From: Planctopirus ephydatiae
GTDB taxonomy: Bacteria > Planctomycetota > Planctomycetia > Planctomycetales > Planctomycetaceae
Direction of reading: 5' to 3'
Length of the DNA: 64,000 bases
Assembly (NCBI RefSeq): GCF_007752345.1
Contig: NZ_CP036299.1
Span: forward strand, 372,001-436,000
Under the pieces are notes generated by a model. The model saw only the letters and a program-made list of their open reading frames with translations, did no database searches and was not told where the DNA came from. Both the position numbers and the translations under genes were made by a program. Of the stretch, positions 34,947 to 44,776 are shown one piece after another; within the stretch, counting starts at the first letter, position 1, and every line of letters starts with the position of its first letter.

Positions 34947-36350
34947 TTAGACCAGGATCTCCTTGACGACTCGCCCATGCACGTCGGTCAGTCGGAAATC
35001 CCGGCCTGCATATTTGTACGTCAGCCGCTCATGGTCGATGCCGAGAAGGTGCAGCATCGTGGCATGCAGATCGTGCATATGGACGCGATCTTTGGCAGCG
35101 AAATAGCCCACTTCATCGGTTTCGCCATACGAGAATCCACTTCGAACACCACCCCCGGCCAGCCAGACCGTAAACCCCTGCGGATTATGATCGCGTCCAT
35201 CATTCCCCTGCACGATCGGCGTACGACCAAACTCGCCCGCCCAAACCACAAGGGTCTCATCGAGCAATCCCCGCTGATCGAGATCATTCAACAGAGCTGC
35301 AATCGGTTGATCGACGGCCATCGCATTCTTGGCATGGCCCGCTCGTAAACCGCCATGCTGATCCCAGACGTTCCCAGTGGATAACTCCACATATCGAATA
35401 CCCGATTCTACCAGCCTGCGAGCCAGCAGGCATTGTCTGCCAAACTCGTCGGTCGCTTTTTCGCCTATCCCGTAAGCCACCTTCGTCGCTTCGGTTTCGT
35501 GTGAGAGATCCAGCACATCTGGTGCCGCAGCCTGCATTCGATAAGCGAGGTCATAAGTTTCAATCGCCCCCTGCAATTGAGCATCCGGGCCCACACGATC
35601 CAGATGTTTCTGACTGATCGTCTGAATGGCACGCACAAGTTCGAGCTGCTCAGGTGTCGCCTGACTCAGAAAATCAATCTGTCCATTTCCCAGCCGGCCC
35701 TGTCTGCCAATCGTTGTGGCCTGATGGATCGCAGGCAGAAAGGCGGCCCCATAATTGCGTGGCCCGCCATGACCTGCCGAAGGGCCAATCGAAACAAAAG
35801 CGGGCAGATTCTCGTTTTCGCAGCCCAGTCCATAAGAGACCCAGGCACCGACAGAGGGCCGCACCAGATTATCACTTCCGGTATGCAGCATCGAAACCGC
35901 CTGACCATGCGATTGCCCCCGGCTATGCATCGACTTGATAATACAGAGCCTGTCGATCTGCTGGGCGATGTGGGGGAACAGTTCCGAACACCAGGCCCCC
36001 GATTCTCCATATTGGTTGAACTTCCACGGCGACTGCATCAGAACGGGTTTGGCATCGATGTTCGCTGCCGCCTGAAATGGCAACGTTTTGCCATCCAGCT
36101 TTGACAGTTCAGGCTTGTAATCGAAGGTATCGACCTGACTGACGCCGCCATGCATGAACAGGAAAATGACCCGTTTCGCACGCGGAGGAAAGTGAGGTTC
36201 TCCCACGACAGACGCTGCGTTCTGAACCTCGCTGTTGGCACCTGCCCAGCGGGAAAGACCTGTACCCAGCGTTAATCCCGCCAGACTTCCTGCCAGTGAG
36301 GAAAGAACCGTCCGTCGGGAAAATCGGGCAGCAATTTGATCGTACATCAT
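34947..36350 (-). CDS. DUF1501 protein (alkaline-phosphatase-superfamily-like), Tat-exported
   Basis: 467 residues. The N-terminus [22 protein letters not shown] is a twin-arginine signal. Family marks are [24 protein letters not shown], the segment [19 protein letters not shown], and [33 protein letters not shown], which resembles the metal-binding His/Asp region of sulfatases. DUF1501 genes usually follow a DUF1553 cytochrome-like gene, as here (82 bp apart on the same strand). The pair is widespread in planctomycetes and verrucomicrobia and often linked with polysaccharide degradation; the reaction is unknown. Confidence 0.92.
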   Translation of the reverse strand: MMYDQIAARFSRRTVLSSLAGSLAGLTLGTGLSRWAGANSEVQNAASVVGEPHFPPRAKRVIFLFMHGGVSQVDTFDYKPELSKLDGKTLPFQAAANIDAKPVLMQSPWKFNQYGESGAWCSELFPHIAQQIDRLCIIKSMHSRGQSHGQAVSMLHTGSDNLVRPSVGAWVSYGLGCENENLPAFVSIGPSAGHGGPRNYGAAFLPAIHQATTIGRQGRLGNGQIDFLSQATPEQLELVRAIQTISQKHLDRVGPDAQLQGAIETYDLAYRMQAAAPDVLDLSHETEATKVAYGIGEKATDEFGRQCLLARRLVESGIRYVELSTGNVWDQHGGLRAGHAKNAMAVDQPIAALLNDLDQRGLLDETLVVWAGEFGRTPIVQGNDGRDHNPQGFTVWLAGGGVRSGFSYGETDEVGYFAAKDRVHMHDLHATMLHLLGIDHERLTYKYAGRDFRLTDVHGRVVKEILV

Positions 36351-36431
36351 TCCATCCTGACGACGGGTAACACCACAACAGTTTCAATCAATCGAGGCTA
36401 TGGGATCCATCTGCTGGTGCTTCGAAGAGCT

Positions 36432-39386
36432 TCAATCCCGCCAGCGGAATTCGGTCGAGGCAATCAGGGCATGTGACACGCGCGACCAGCCTGCCAGATC
36501 ACCCGGGCCAGCCAGTTTGTTGGCCAGTTGAATTTCTTCTTCTTGAGCAGGACGGCCCAGTAATCGCAGATAAATCGCACTGGCTCGACCATCACTGGGA
36601 ATGTTGGCATCTTCCACGATCTGGCGGGCGATCTGTTGTGCCGACTCTTTCACGAACGGGCTGTTCAACATCACCAACGCCTGGGCAGGGACTGTACTGA
36701 CAGAGCGATCACCCACGACAAAATCAGGGTCAGCAAAATCAAATACAGCCAGCAGTGGGGAAATCTCGCCGCGCACGACCGGTTGATAAATCGTTCTTGT
36801 CAGCGATTCCTGAATCGACTTGGCAGCCCCCTTGGGATTGTTTTCAGCAACCAGCTTCCCCAGCGACTTGACGGGTGAATCCCGATCCGGTGTCTCCAGC
36901 CCGCTTGTGAGAGCAATCAGGCTGTCGCGCATCGATTCCGCCGAAAGCCGCTGCCGATTGGCGCGCCAGAGAAGTTTGTTCTCGGGATCGATGGCCGCTG
37001 CATCCGGACGATAGGTCGAAGATTGCTGGTAAGTCTTCGAGAGCACAATCGCACGAATGAGCTTCTTCGTTGACCAGCCTTGTTGGATAAAACTGCTCGC
37101 GAGCGCGTCGAGCAGTTCTGGATGTGTGGGCCGTTCACCCAGCACACCAAAGTTATCTGTCGTACGGACAATGCCGGATCCCAGCAGGGATTTCCAGATC
37201 CGATTGACATACACGCGGGCCGTTAAAGGATTTTGAGGATGGGCCACCCAGTTCGCGAGTTCCTGGCGACCACTCACATCGGCAGGGATTTGTTGAGCAG
37301 GCTCCCATGAAGCGACTTGCAGGAATCCCCGCGGGACGACTTTTCCCAACTGGTGAGGCTCACCTCGAATACAGATGGCACAATCTGAAAATGAGGGAGT
37401 ACTCTGAGCAGCCATGGCCTTGGGAGCCGGGGGCGGTGCGGTCTTGAGCAGCTCCGCCATTTTCCCTTCCATGGCCTTCATTTCGTTCTGCAGTTTATCT
37501 CGTTCGGCATTCGCCTGAGACTGGCTGGCAGCTTTCGCCAGCATGGCCTGATGAGCTTCGATATCCCGCACAGGGATCCATTGAACCGCATCAACGATGA
37601 CATGCCCCTTGGTGCCATCTGTCTCAAATTTGACCACCGCAGGCGTATCTGCCTTGAAACGGAAGCGACCGATCGATTCGAACAGACCACCAAACGGCCC
37701 CGACTTCTGCTGATTGAGTTTGACCGTGGTCTCACCCGCAGCATGAGTCACAGAAATGGGCACAGCTTGGGCCCGGGCCGCCGCCGGTGTAAACGAGACA
37801 CGCACTTCGTACTCGTCATCGGCTGGCAGCGCGGTCTTGAAAGTGGCCGATTTCTCACCTTTGTCTGCGTTGTCGTCGTGACGATACCCCGCACCCACAT
37901 AGGGCTTGGAATGTGTGCTCTGCTTCCACTCTCCCACAAACTCGGCAGCCGTATCATCGACAACAATGCCCAGTTCCAATTGCCTGTCAGATCCTTCGTT
38001 CATCGAGCCCGTGGAACTATTCAACTGCTTCTTGATCGAAGCCAGTTGTGATTGCAAAGACTTCTTGGCCTGCTCGAACTGTTCCAGTGCGATGCGGTGT
38101 TCCGCACGGATCGGAAGTGGAACCTCAGGCCAGTCGGAAACATACTTCTGAATTTCGCCCTGTAAGGAGAGCGTATTCTTGAGAATGCCCGCCATGGCGT
38201 AGTAATCCGCCGTTGGAACGGGATCGAATTTGTGGTCGTGGCACCGGGCACAGCCCATCGTCATGCCCAGGAACGCTTTGCCCATGGTGTCGAGCTGCTC
38301 ATCTACCACGTCCATCTGCAGCTTGAGTTTGTCGCGTTCACTCAGCATTTTCGGGCCAAGCATTAAGAAGCCCGTCGCCACCAGTTTTCGAATGCGCTCG
38401 TCTTCCGAAGTGGATGGCAGCAAATCACCGGCCAGTTGCTCTTTAATGAATTCATCGTAGGGCAGATCGTTTTTGTAGGCTTCGATCACATAATTACGAT
38501 ACCGCCACGCTTCTCGGAAAGTGGCATTGAAATCCGAGCCATTGCTGTCGGCATAACGGGCCAGATCGAGCCACCGGCGTGCCCAATGCTCTGCATACTC
38601 AGGACGATCCAGAAGTTGATCCACCAACCGTTCGATACGATCAGGACGCTGATCCTTGCAGAACTCCTCGACCTCCAGAGCCGAAGGTGTCAGCCCCGTC
38701 AGATCGATGTAGATGCGGCGCACCAGGGTGCGGACATCGGCCGATGGTGAAGGAGTCAATTGGGCCGCCTCCAATCGAGCCAGAACCCATTGGTCGATCA
38801 ACCGGCTGTGTGTCGAACTCTCATCGGTCGCGACTGCGGCCCATCCAGGATTCTGTAAAGCTGGTGGCGCAGCCTGAGTTAATGGCTGGAATGACCAGAA
38901 CTGTTTGCCAGCCTCGATACTCATGCCACTGAGCGGAGCATTCTTCGCAGTCGTGGTGGGCTCAGAACGTGGATCGAAAGCACCGGCTTTGATCCACCTT
39001 TCAAAGTCGGCAATGATTTCGTTCGACAATCGCCCGGCAGGTGGCATTTCGAGACCATCGAACTTCATCGCTGAAAGGAGCAGACTGTCTTCAGGATTCC
39101 CGGGAACAATGGCTGGGCCGGAATCTCCCCCGGTTTGCCAGCCAGCTCGGTGCTCAAGGTTGAGCGCGCCCTTGAGCACCGGAGCCTGACTGGAATGGCA
39201 CGAATAACACTCTTTGATCAGGACTGGGCGAATCCGTGCTTCAAAGAATTCCGCTGGCGTCTGCTCGGCCTGTGCCGGGACGATCCCCAGTGCTAAAGCC
39301 ATGGCAACCATCAGGGAAAGCCAGGCAGATTCACTTTTTTTCGCAGATTGACGACTTTTCCTGGAGAATTGAGAGGCCGTAACCAT
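36432..39386 (-). CDS. PSCyt1/DUF1549/DUF1553 planctomycete cytochrome-c-like protein
   Basis: 984 residues. A signal segment lies near residues 23-40 (MVAMALALGIVPAQA). The first heme-type motif CYSCH (residues 60-64) belongs to the planctomycete cytochrome C domain. DUF1549 follows (RRIYIDLTGLTPSALEVEEF, EHWARRWLDLARYADSNG), including a second CxxCH (MGCARCHDHKFDPV). A carbohydrate-binding-like insert covers about residues 440-590. DUF1553 closes the protein (LANWVAHPQNPLTARVYVNRIW, GRPAQEEEIQLA). It is first in a two-gene unit with the DUF1501 gene. Covalent heme binding is plausible from the motifs but not shown. Confidence 0.93.
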   Translation of the reverse strand: MVTASQFSRKSRQSAKKSESAWLSLMVAMALALGIVPAQAEQTPAEFFEARIRPVLIKECYSCHSSQAPVLKGALNLEHRAGWQTGGDSGPAIVPGNPEDSLLLSAMKFDGLEMPPAGRLSNEIIADFERWIKAGAFDPRSEPTTTAKNAPLSGMSIEAGKQFWSFQPLTQAAPPALQNPGWAAVATDESSTHSRLIDQWVLARLEAAQLTPSPSADVRTLVRRIYIDLTGLTPSALEVEEFCKDQRPDRIERLVDQLLDRPEYAEHWARRWLDLARYADSNGSDFNATFREAWRYRNYVIEAYKNDLPYDEFIKEQLAGDLLPSTSEDERIRKLVATGFLMLGPKMLSERDKLKLQMDVVDEQLDTMGKAFLGMTMGCARCHDHKFDPVPTADYYAMAGILKNTLSLQGEIQKYVSDWPEVPLPIRAEHRIALEQFEQAKKSLQSQLASIKKQLNSSTGSMNEGSDRQLELGIVVDDTAAEFVGEWKQSTHSKPYVGAGYRHDDNADKGEKSATFKTALPADDEYEVRVSFTPAAARAQAVPISVTHAAGETTVKLNQQKSGPFGGLFESIGRFRFKADTPAVVKFETDGTKGHVIVDAVQWIPVRDIEAHQAMLAKAASQSQANAERDKLQNEMKAMEGKMAELLKTAPPPAPKAMAAQSTPSFSDCAICIRGEPHQLGKVVPRGFLQVASWEPAQQIPADVSGRQELANWVAHPQNPLTARVYVNRIWKSLLGSGIVRTTDNFGVLGERPTHPELLDALASSFIQQGWSTKKLIRAIVLSKTYQQSSTYRPDAAAIDPENKLLWRANRQRLSAESMRDSLIALTSGLETPDRDSPVKSLGKLVAENNPKGAAKSIQESLTRTIYQPVVRGEISPLLAVFDFADPDFVVGDRSVSTVPAQALVMLNSPFVKESAQQIARQIVEDANIPSDGRASAIYLRLLGRPAQEEEIQLANKLAGPGDLAGWSRVSHALIASTEFRWRD

Positions 39387-39642
39387 AATTGTTCACCGGG
39401 AAAAATACCGCAGAGTCATGAGAATCGACTGTTCGCCTGAAATACAACGCACTGAGGCTCAGGGAAAATCGTGAGCCCATCCAGCCCCACCGTCAATTCG
39501 CCCCGCAAGACGATCAACCAAAAGATAATAACGTATTGATGCGTCGTGATGCGAGAGAATTTTCCACCGCGGGTTGATTCCTCAGGCTGGTCGATGGAAT
39601 CGATAAGTTCAGGAGAACTGCTAAACTCCAGTAGCGAATTTG

Positions 39643-41199
39643 ATGACGGTCGCGGCGTGCAGAGCCACTCCGCAGGTTAAGGATGCTGTGTTGGCAAAAC
39701 CACAATCTGTTGACGGCATCCCGACTGATGTTCGAAATCCAGCGGCTGATTCTCACGCTCCTCTTTCAAACGCTTCGATGGAAGAGGTTTCTCCAGAGCA
39801 GCTGGTGAACACCACTTCCTCGCCACGAGAAGCTGAGCGGCAAACTTCGTTGCCCGATCATCTCTCCTCGGCGAGTGCCCATCGAGCCGTCATTTTGCTT
39901 GCCTGGCCAGTCCTGTTAGAGCAGGTGCTGCATTTTTCGGTCGGGTTCTTTGATGTCTATCTCTCTGGTCGACTGGGGCAGGAGGAAACCGCTGCCATTG
40001 GCATGGCGGCTTATGTCAGTTGGCTGGGTTCGATGATTTTCGGCTTAGTCGGAGTGGGAGCCACAGCACTCATTGCCAGGTTCTGGGGAGCCCATCAGTT
40101 CGATGAAGCCCGCATGATCATTTCCAGAGCCATGGCACTGGCGATTTGCCTGGGGATTGCTGTTTCGTCCGTCCTGTTTTCGATGGCACCCGGCATTGTC
40201 TGGCTGTTGGGACTCTCGGGAGAATCAGTCAACATCGGCATCACCTACCTGAGAATTGACGCCATCGGACAGATTTTTTCCGCGTGGGTCCTGGTGGGCG
40301 CAGCCAGCCTCCGCGGTGCTGGCGATATGCGTACACCGCTCTATGTGCTCTGTCTCACAAGTGTCGTCAACATCGTCCTTTCCACGACCTTTGTCTATGG
40401 CCTGGGGCCTTTCCCCACGCTGGGAGTCAATGGGATCGTCTACGGAACCGTCTGTGCCCAATTCAGTGGTGCATTACTGATGGCCTGGTTTCTCACATCC
40501 GGCAGGACAGTTCTGCAAATCGTCTACAAAGAGTTCCTGATCCGGCGGGAAAGCACCTGGAGACTGATGCGCATCGGCGGACCCGCTGCTCTCGATGGCG
40601 TCGCTACCTTCACTGGACACTTTCTGTTTCTCATGATTATTGCCCGACTCACCAACGGAGAAGCGGCCTTTGCGGCTCATATTATCGGCGTGCGAGTGGA
40701 AGCCTTGTCGTATCTGCCAGCCGTCGCCTTTGGTATTGCCGGCGGAAGCCTGGCCGGGCGATATCTTGGCGCACAACGGCCCGATCTGGCTCGTGCCTGT
40801 GGTTTCGCTGCTGTCGGTCAGGCAGTCGCATATGCCGCCGTGATGTCCGTCCTGTTCTTTACCTTCGCACCGCAGATCTACGCCCAGATGCACATTGACC
40901 CGCTAGTACAGACAATTGGCGTCGATCCCTTCCGACTGATGGCCTGCTATCAGATTCCAAACGCGATTCTGATTGTCCTGGTCAGTACCTTGCGAGGTTC
41001 AGGTGATACCAGGTTTCCTCTGTGGTGTGCCTTCCTCGGAACGTTCTTTATCAGAGTCCCATTGGCGTGGTATCTGGGAATTGTTCTCGACTACGGATTG
41101 TTTGGTGCCTGGATCGGCATGGGGGCAGACAACATTCTGCGCTGCTGCCTGATTAGTTGGCGCTACCTGGCCGGACGATGGATTCATGTCAAAGTCTAG
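39643..41199 (+). CDS. MATE-family efflux transporter
   Basis: About 518 residues with 12 hydrophobic helices in two bundles. Typical MATE features are LAWPVLLEQVLHFSVGFFDVYLSGRLGQEETAAIGMAAYV and the second-half LRIGGPAALDGVATFTGHFLFLMIIARL, and GSGDTRFPLW near the end. It exports cationic compounds in exchange for Na+ or H+; the substrate is unknown. The first 85 residues are a hydrophilic extension without similarity. ATG 39643 follows a TTG; an ATG at 39778 would shorten the extension and may be the real start. Confidence 0.9.
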   Translation: MTVAACRATPQVKDAVLAKPQSVDGIPTDVRNPAADSHAPLSNASMEEVSPEQLVNTTSSPREAERQTSLPDHLSSASAHRAVILLAWPVLLEQVLHFSVGFFDVYLSGRLGQEETAAIGMAAYVSWLGSMIFGLVGVGATALIARFWGAHQFDEARMIISRAMALAICLGIAVSSVLFSMAPGIVWLLGLSGESVNIGITYLRIDAIGQIFSAWVLVGAASLRGAGDMRTPLYVLCLTSVVNIVLSTTFVYGLGPFPTLGVNGIVYGTVCAQFSGALLMAWFLTSGRTVLQIVYKEFLIRRESTWRLMRIGGPAALDGVATFTGHFLFLMIIARLTNGEAAFAAHIIGVRVEALSYLPAVAFGIAGGSLAGRYLGAQRPDLARACGFAAVGQAVAYAAVMSVLFFTFAPQIYAQMHIDPLVQTIGVDPFRLMACYQIPNAILIVLVSTLRGSGDTRFPLWCAFLGTFFIRVPLAWYLGIVLDYGLFGAWIGMGADNILRCCLISWRYLAGRWIHVKV

Positions 41200-41285
41200 T
41201 CGCTAGATGGAACAAGAGATAAGCCCGCTGATTCAGCGACATCTTCGTATGGGGACGTTCATTTCTATCAACAAGTAGATATCAC

Positions 41286-42119
41286 ATGCTGATTCGATCC
41301 CAAGTGTTTATATTCATTTTTTTATTTACCCTACTGCTCTCGGTTTGCTCGGGAACGAGTCCGGCGTGCGACGAGCCTCCACAAAACAAAATGACTGCTA
41401 TCGACGAATTGCGGCGAGTAGCAAACAACTATCAAATTGAGATCCTCACATCGAATCTCGAGTTTCCGATAAAAACAACTCATGGCTTGATTGAAGGAAA
41501 AGCAGCCACCGAGCAGCAGCTTCTGGCTTATCAGTCACTCTTCGTTCAAGAGTTTTCACTTTATCCGCCGCGACTGATTCGCCTCGTGAAATTGAAAAGA
41601 GTCGTCCTCTGTGACGAACTTTCATTTGCCGGCCAAAGGCGTAATGCCGTACCCGATTTCGGGCATGATACACTCTATCTCGATATTGTGCGCGGGGTCG
41701 AAAACAGTCTTTACATGCGCAAAGTCTTGCATCACGATGTTTACCATATGATCGACTATCGCGATGATGGCCGACTCTATAATGACGATCGCTGGTTATT
41801 GCTGAATCCACCTCAGTTTCAATACTCACGCGGCGGAGGAAAAAGCGTGCAGGATTCGGCTGAGACTTCGGTACTCACTGATAAGTATCCCGGATTTCTG
41901 AATCATTACTCCACCATGGGCGTTGAAGAGGATAAAGCCGAGATCTTTGCCCACATGATGGTCGAAGGGAGCTACGTGACCCGGCGTGCCGCTCGAGATG
42001 ACGTGCTCGCTGCAAAGGTGGAACGTATGAAGGAACTGCTGGAAAAGTTCTGCCCCGAAATGAACAGCGAGTTCTGGAAAAAGGTCGAGAAAGCCGAGCA
42101 GGACTATCAGAAAAGGTAA
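41286..42119 (+). CDS. exported putative zinc metallopeptidase-like protein with HHDVYH motif
   Basis: 277 residues. An export signal is evident (FIFIFLFTLLLSVCSG). The central segment KVLHHDVYHMIDYRDDG has the spacing of a gluzincin HExxH site with Asp in place of the catalytic Glu (His150, Asp151, His154). A later VEEDKAEIFAHMM offers a third metal ligand (Glu219 or nearby), in the pattern of lethal-factor-like peptidases (His-rich helix, then a Glu-rich helix). DDRWLLLNPPQF and YPGFLNHYSTMG lie between the two. The family is unrecognised and the E-to-D change makes proteolysis uncertain. The gene is monocistronic, and its 5' part is richer in A and T than its neighbours. Confidence 0.65.
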   Translation: MLIRSQVFIFIFLFTLLLSVCSGTSPACDEPPQNKMTAIDELRRVANNYQIEILTSNLEFPIKTTHGLIEGKAATEQQLLAYQSLFVQEFSLYPPRLIRLVKLKRVVLCDELSFAGQRRNAVPDFGHDTLYLDIVRGVENSLYMRKVLHHDVYHMIDYRDDGRLYNDDRWLLLNPPQFQYSRGGGKSVQDSAETSVLTDKYPGFLNHYSTMGVEEDKAEIFAHMMVEGSYVTRRAARDDVLAAKVERMKELLEKFCPEMNSEFWKKVEKAEQDYQKR

Positions 42120-42175
42120 CTGGTCCTCACTGTTCGGCTGCAAGGAGCTGCATCGACAGGATCTGAAGTGATCGA

Positions 42176-43462
42176 TCAGGCCATGGCGAGCGCGACTTTC
42201 GGGCCAAAGAATTCATAGTGAATTTGCAATGGATCGATTTGCAGTTCTGAAAGTGCTGAAATAATCTCCTGCATCAGTGCGGAAGGTCCACAGAAGTAAT
42301 ACTCCGTCTCTGTCGCATGGGTGGCTAGAAGTTCTTTCAACAGGTTCCGATCGACAGGGCCTTGTGTATGAAAGCCGTCGCCTCGTCGATCATTTTCTAG
42401 CGGCTGGCTGTAGTGCAGGTGGAGTTTCAGTTGCGGGCAGCGAGTCGCCAGATCGATGAGTTCCTGTCGATGGGAATGCGACCCGCTGTTTCTGGCCAGA
42501 ACAATGAACCGGATGGGCTGTTGGGGTTGTTCGGCAACCACAGTCTTGAGCATCGAGAGCAGTGGCGTGATTCCAACACCTCCCGCCACAAAGACCAGTG
42601 GTTTCTTCGCCGCGAGGACTGGATCGATGGAGAATTCGCCACAAGGCGGGCCAACTTCGAGTCGATCACCCTCGTGAATACCGTCGTGGAGATAATTGGA
42701 GACCAGGCCATCGACCGAAGCAATTTCCTGACGAGCGGCCTCGCGTTTGACACTGATCCGGAAGTATTCTTTCCCCGGCTGATCGGAAAGACTGTAATTG
42801 CGGGGAGAGAGCAGTCCTCGCGGAACCTCTCCAGTTCCGCCTGCTTCTGACGATCTGAAACCGTTGCTCTGAGGCGGAAGCTTGATCGTAATGTATTGCC
42901 CCGGCTTGAATTCCGGCAAAGGCTGTTCGTCGGCTGGCTTCAGATAGAAGGACGTAATGGTTTCGCATTCGGGAACTTTGCGCTCGACGATAAACGTACG
43001 ATAGCCCTTCCAGCCGCCGGGCTGAGACTGCTGCTCGCTGTAAATGGCCGCTTCCCGTTCAATCAGAACATCTGCCAGCAACTGGTAAGCTTCTCCCCAG
43101 GCCGTCAGGACATCATCCGTCGCGGCATCTTCGAGAACATCGCGAATCGCCCGCAGCAGATACTTCCCCACAATCGGGTAATGCTCCGGTTGAACACCCA
43201 GAGAGCAATGCTTCTGTGCGATGAGTTCGACCGCTGGCAAAAGCACTGCCAGATTCTCGATATGCGTCGCATAGGCCACAATGGCATTGGCCAGAGCCAT
43301 GGATTGCCGCCCGCTTTGCTGATGAGCTGGGTTGAAATAGGCCCAGAGTTCAGGATGCTCCGTGAGCATGAGTTGATAGAATTGCTTGGTAATGCTCTGG
43401 GCATGTTCTGCCAGGGCTGGTGCCGTCGCGCGAACAACTGAAAGAGTAGCCGATGAAAGCAT
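42176..43462 (-). CDS. hmp: flavohemoglobin (nitric oxide dioxygenase)
   Basis: 428 residues. It converts NO and O2 to nitrate using NAD(P)H. The globin domain covers about 1-140, with the proximal-His block QKHCSLGVQPEHYPIVGKYLL. The FAD domain contains RNYSLSD (equivalent to RxYSL), and the NAD domain has FVAGGVGITPLLSML and YFCGPSALM. ATG 43462 is chosen because CGGGAG lies seven bases upstream and the globin helix A starts directly after it; an upstream start at 43522 adds 20 residues. It is divergent from an Rrf2-family regulator, a context typical of NO detoxification under NsrR-like control. Confidence 0.95.
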   Translation of the reverse strand: MLSSATLSVVRATAPALAEHAQSITKQFYQLMLTEHPELWAYFNPAHQQSGRQSMALANAIVAYATHIENLAVLLPAVELIAQKHCSLGVQPEHYPIVGKYLLRAIRDVLEDAATDDVLTAWGEAYQLLADVLIEREAAIYSEQQSQPGGWKGYRTFIVERKVPECETITSFYLKPADEQPLPEFKPGQYITIKLPPQSNGFRSSEAGGTGEVPRGLLSPRNYSLSDQPGKEYFRISVKREAARQEIASVDGLVSNYLHDGIHEGDRLEVGPPCGEFSIDPVLAAKKPLVFVAGGVGITPLLSMLKTVVAEQPQQPIRFIVLARNSGSHSHRQELIDLATRCPQLKLHLHYSQPLENDRRGDGFHTQGPVDRNLLKELLATHATETEYYFCGPSALMQEIISALSELQIDPLQIHYEFFGPKVALAMA

Positions 43463-43582
43463 GCTGTGACTCCCGAGGTAAATCGTTTCTGGCCCATCGA
43501 TGACGAGACAGCGAGCCATCAAAGACCGAGCATGTGGTGACAGTTCTGCGGAAAATCATGGCTGGTAGAACTCTAGCACTTT

Positions 43583-43609
43583 AATATTACACGTCAAGGT
43601 GTAGAATAA
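43583..43609. promoter_or_regulatory. inverted repeat in the hmp-rrf2 intergenic region (putative operator)
   Basis: TACAC (43588-43592) and GTGTA (43599-43603) are perfect arms around a 6 bp spacer, in an AT-rich context (TTAATAT and GAATAA on the two sides). It lies 28 bp upstream of the rrf2 start and within the only gap shared with hmp. Rrf2 regulators bind such short dyads; the assignment is inferred from position. Confidence 0.5.
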
Positions 43610-43636
43610 GGTCTCAGCGGAGGTTTTCTTCAGGTT

Positions 43637-44080
43637 ATGATTTCAAAAACGGCGGAATATGCCCTGCGGACAGTTGCCTGCCTGGCCAGTGCCCCTGAGG
43701 GAATTGTGCTGGCTGACGAACTGGCCACTCGCACGCAGGTTCCCCGGCGGTATCTCAATACCGTGCTGCAGGATCTGGGAAGAGCCGGGATTGTGAAGTC
43801 CAAATCGGGGCCGGGGGGTGGTCACAGCCTGCTGGTCGATCCCAAGGAACTCTCCATTCTGGATGTCATCAATGCCGTCTCGCCACTGGAGCGAATTCGT
43901 CAATGCCCCCTGGGTTTGCCTTCGCATACAGAGCTTTGCCCATTGCATGCCGAACTCGACAAAGCCTACGCCCATACGGAAAAAGCATTTGCCGGTGTCA
44001 CCTTGGGGCAGGTGCTGGCATCTACCAAAGGAGTGATCCCCCTGTGCGATCTCCCCATTTCGTCAGAGGTAAAACCATGA
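43637..44080 (+). CDS. Rrf2-family transcriptional regulator
   Basis: 147 residues. The N-terminal winged helix starts [17 protein letters not shown], the Rrf2 signature, followed by [34 protein letters not shown]. Cysteines at 90, 101 and 137 ([25 protein letters not shown]) could bind an Fe-S cluster, although the spacing differs from the C-x5-C-x5-C of NsrR. Divergent orientation to hmp suggests an NO-sensing repressor; this is inference. The sigma factor gene begins about 60 bp downstream on the same strand. Confidence 0.88.
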   Translation: MISKTAEYALRTVACLASAPEGIVLADELATRTQVPRRYLNTVLQDLGRAGIVKSKSGPGGGHSLLVDPKELSILDVINAVSPLERIRQCPLGLPSHTELCPLHAELDKAYAHTEKAFAGVTLGQVLASTKGVIPLCDLPISSEVKP

Positions 44081-44140
44081 AATTTGCCAGCACACTCCCC
44101 AACGAATCAGTTGTGGGAGCACGTCGAGAAGGTGATCTGC

Positions 44141-44776
44141 ATGGAGATGAATTCCCCGACAGAGCCAGACAGGATGAACGATGTCCCCGCAGAAGACGAA
44201 CAGCAGTTAATTGAACGATTGCGAGGCGGTGAACGCGAAGCCTTCGAGATGTTTGTACGCCGCTACTGCAACCCGATGTATTATGTCGCCCGTCGCATCC
44301 TGCGTCATGATGACGATGCCCGCGAGGCGATGCAGGAAGCGTTTCTGTCAGCCTTTCGCAAAATCCAGCAATTTGATGCTCGCTCGCAATTTTCTACCTG
44401 GCTGCATCGCATTGTCGTCAATGCCTCACTCAAAAAGTTGCAGGTTCGAGAACGCCGGGAAAAGCGCACGATTGATGCCTTTTTACCGACGTTCACAGAT
44501 GATGATCATCATCGCATTGAGCCGCGATGTCCGATCCTCAGCTCCGAAGAGTTAGCCCAGCGAAATGAACTCAAGGAACTTCTGCATCAGAAAATCAACG
44601 AGCTTCCAGAGATTTATCGCACAGTGCTGTTGCTGAGAGATATCGAAGGCCTCGACACGGAAGAAACTGCCCAGTCCCTTCAGACCACGACCGATGTCGT
44701 CAAAACACGCCTGCATCGAGCCCGGCAAGCGCTACGAACTTTGCTTGAACCCTGGCTTTCGGGAGACCAACTATGA
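44141..44776 (+). CDS. ECF-type RNA polymerase sigma factor
   Basis: About 211 residues from ATG 44141, which has AAGGTGA upstream. An earlier TTG at 44084 and a later ATG at 44174 are alternatives. Region 2 is YVARRILRHDDDAREAMQEAFLSAFRKIQQFDARSQFSTWLHRIVVN; region 4 is INELPEIYRTVLLLRDIEGLDTEETAQSLQTTTDVVKTRLHRARQAL. The stop overlaps the start of the zinc-finger anti-sigma gene (ATGA). It lies directly after the Rrf2 gene, so the three genes may form one transcript. Confidence 0.92.
   Translation: MEMNSPTEPDRMNDVPAEDEQQLIERLRGGEREAFEMFVRRYCNPMYYVARRILRHDDDAREAMQEAFLSAFRKIQQFDARSQFSTWLHRIVVNASLKKLQVRERREKRTIDAFLPTFTDDDHHRIEPRCPILSSEELAQRNELKELLHQKINELPEIYRTVLLLRDIEGLDTEETAQSLQTTTDVVKTRLHRARQALRTLLEPWLSGDQL

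Noticed and set aside
43637-44080. Naming the Rrf2 protein NsrR
   Set aside because: Divergence from hmp is suggestive, but the cysteine spacing (90, 101, 137) differs from the NsrR cluster motif.
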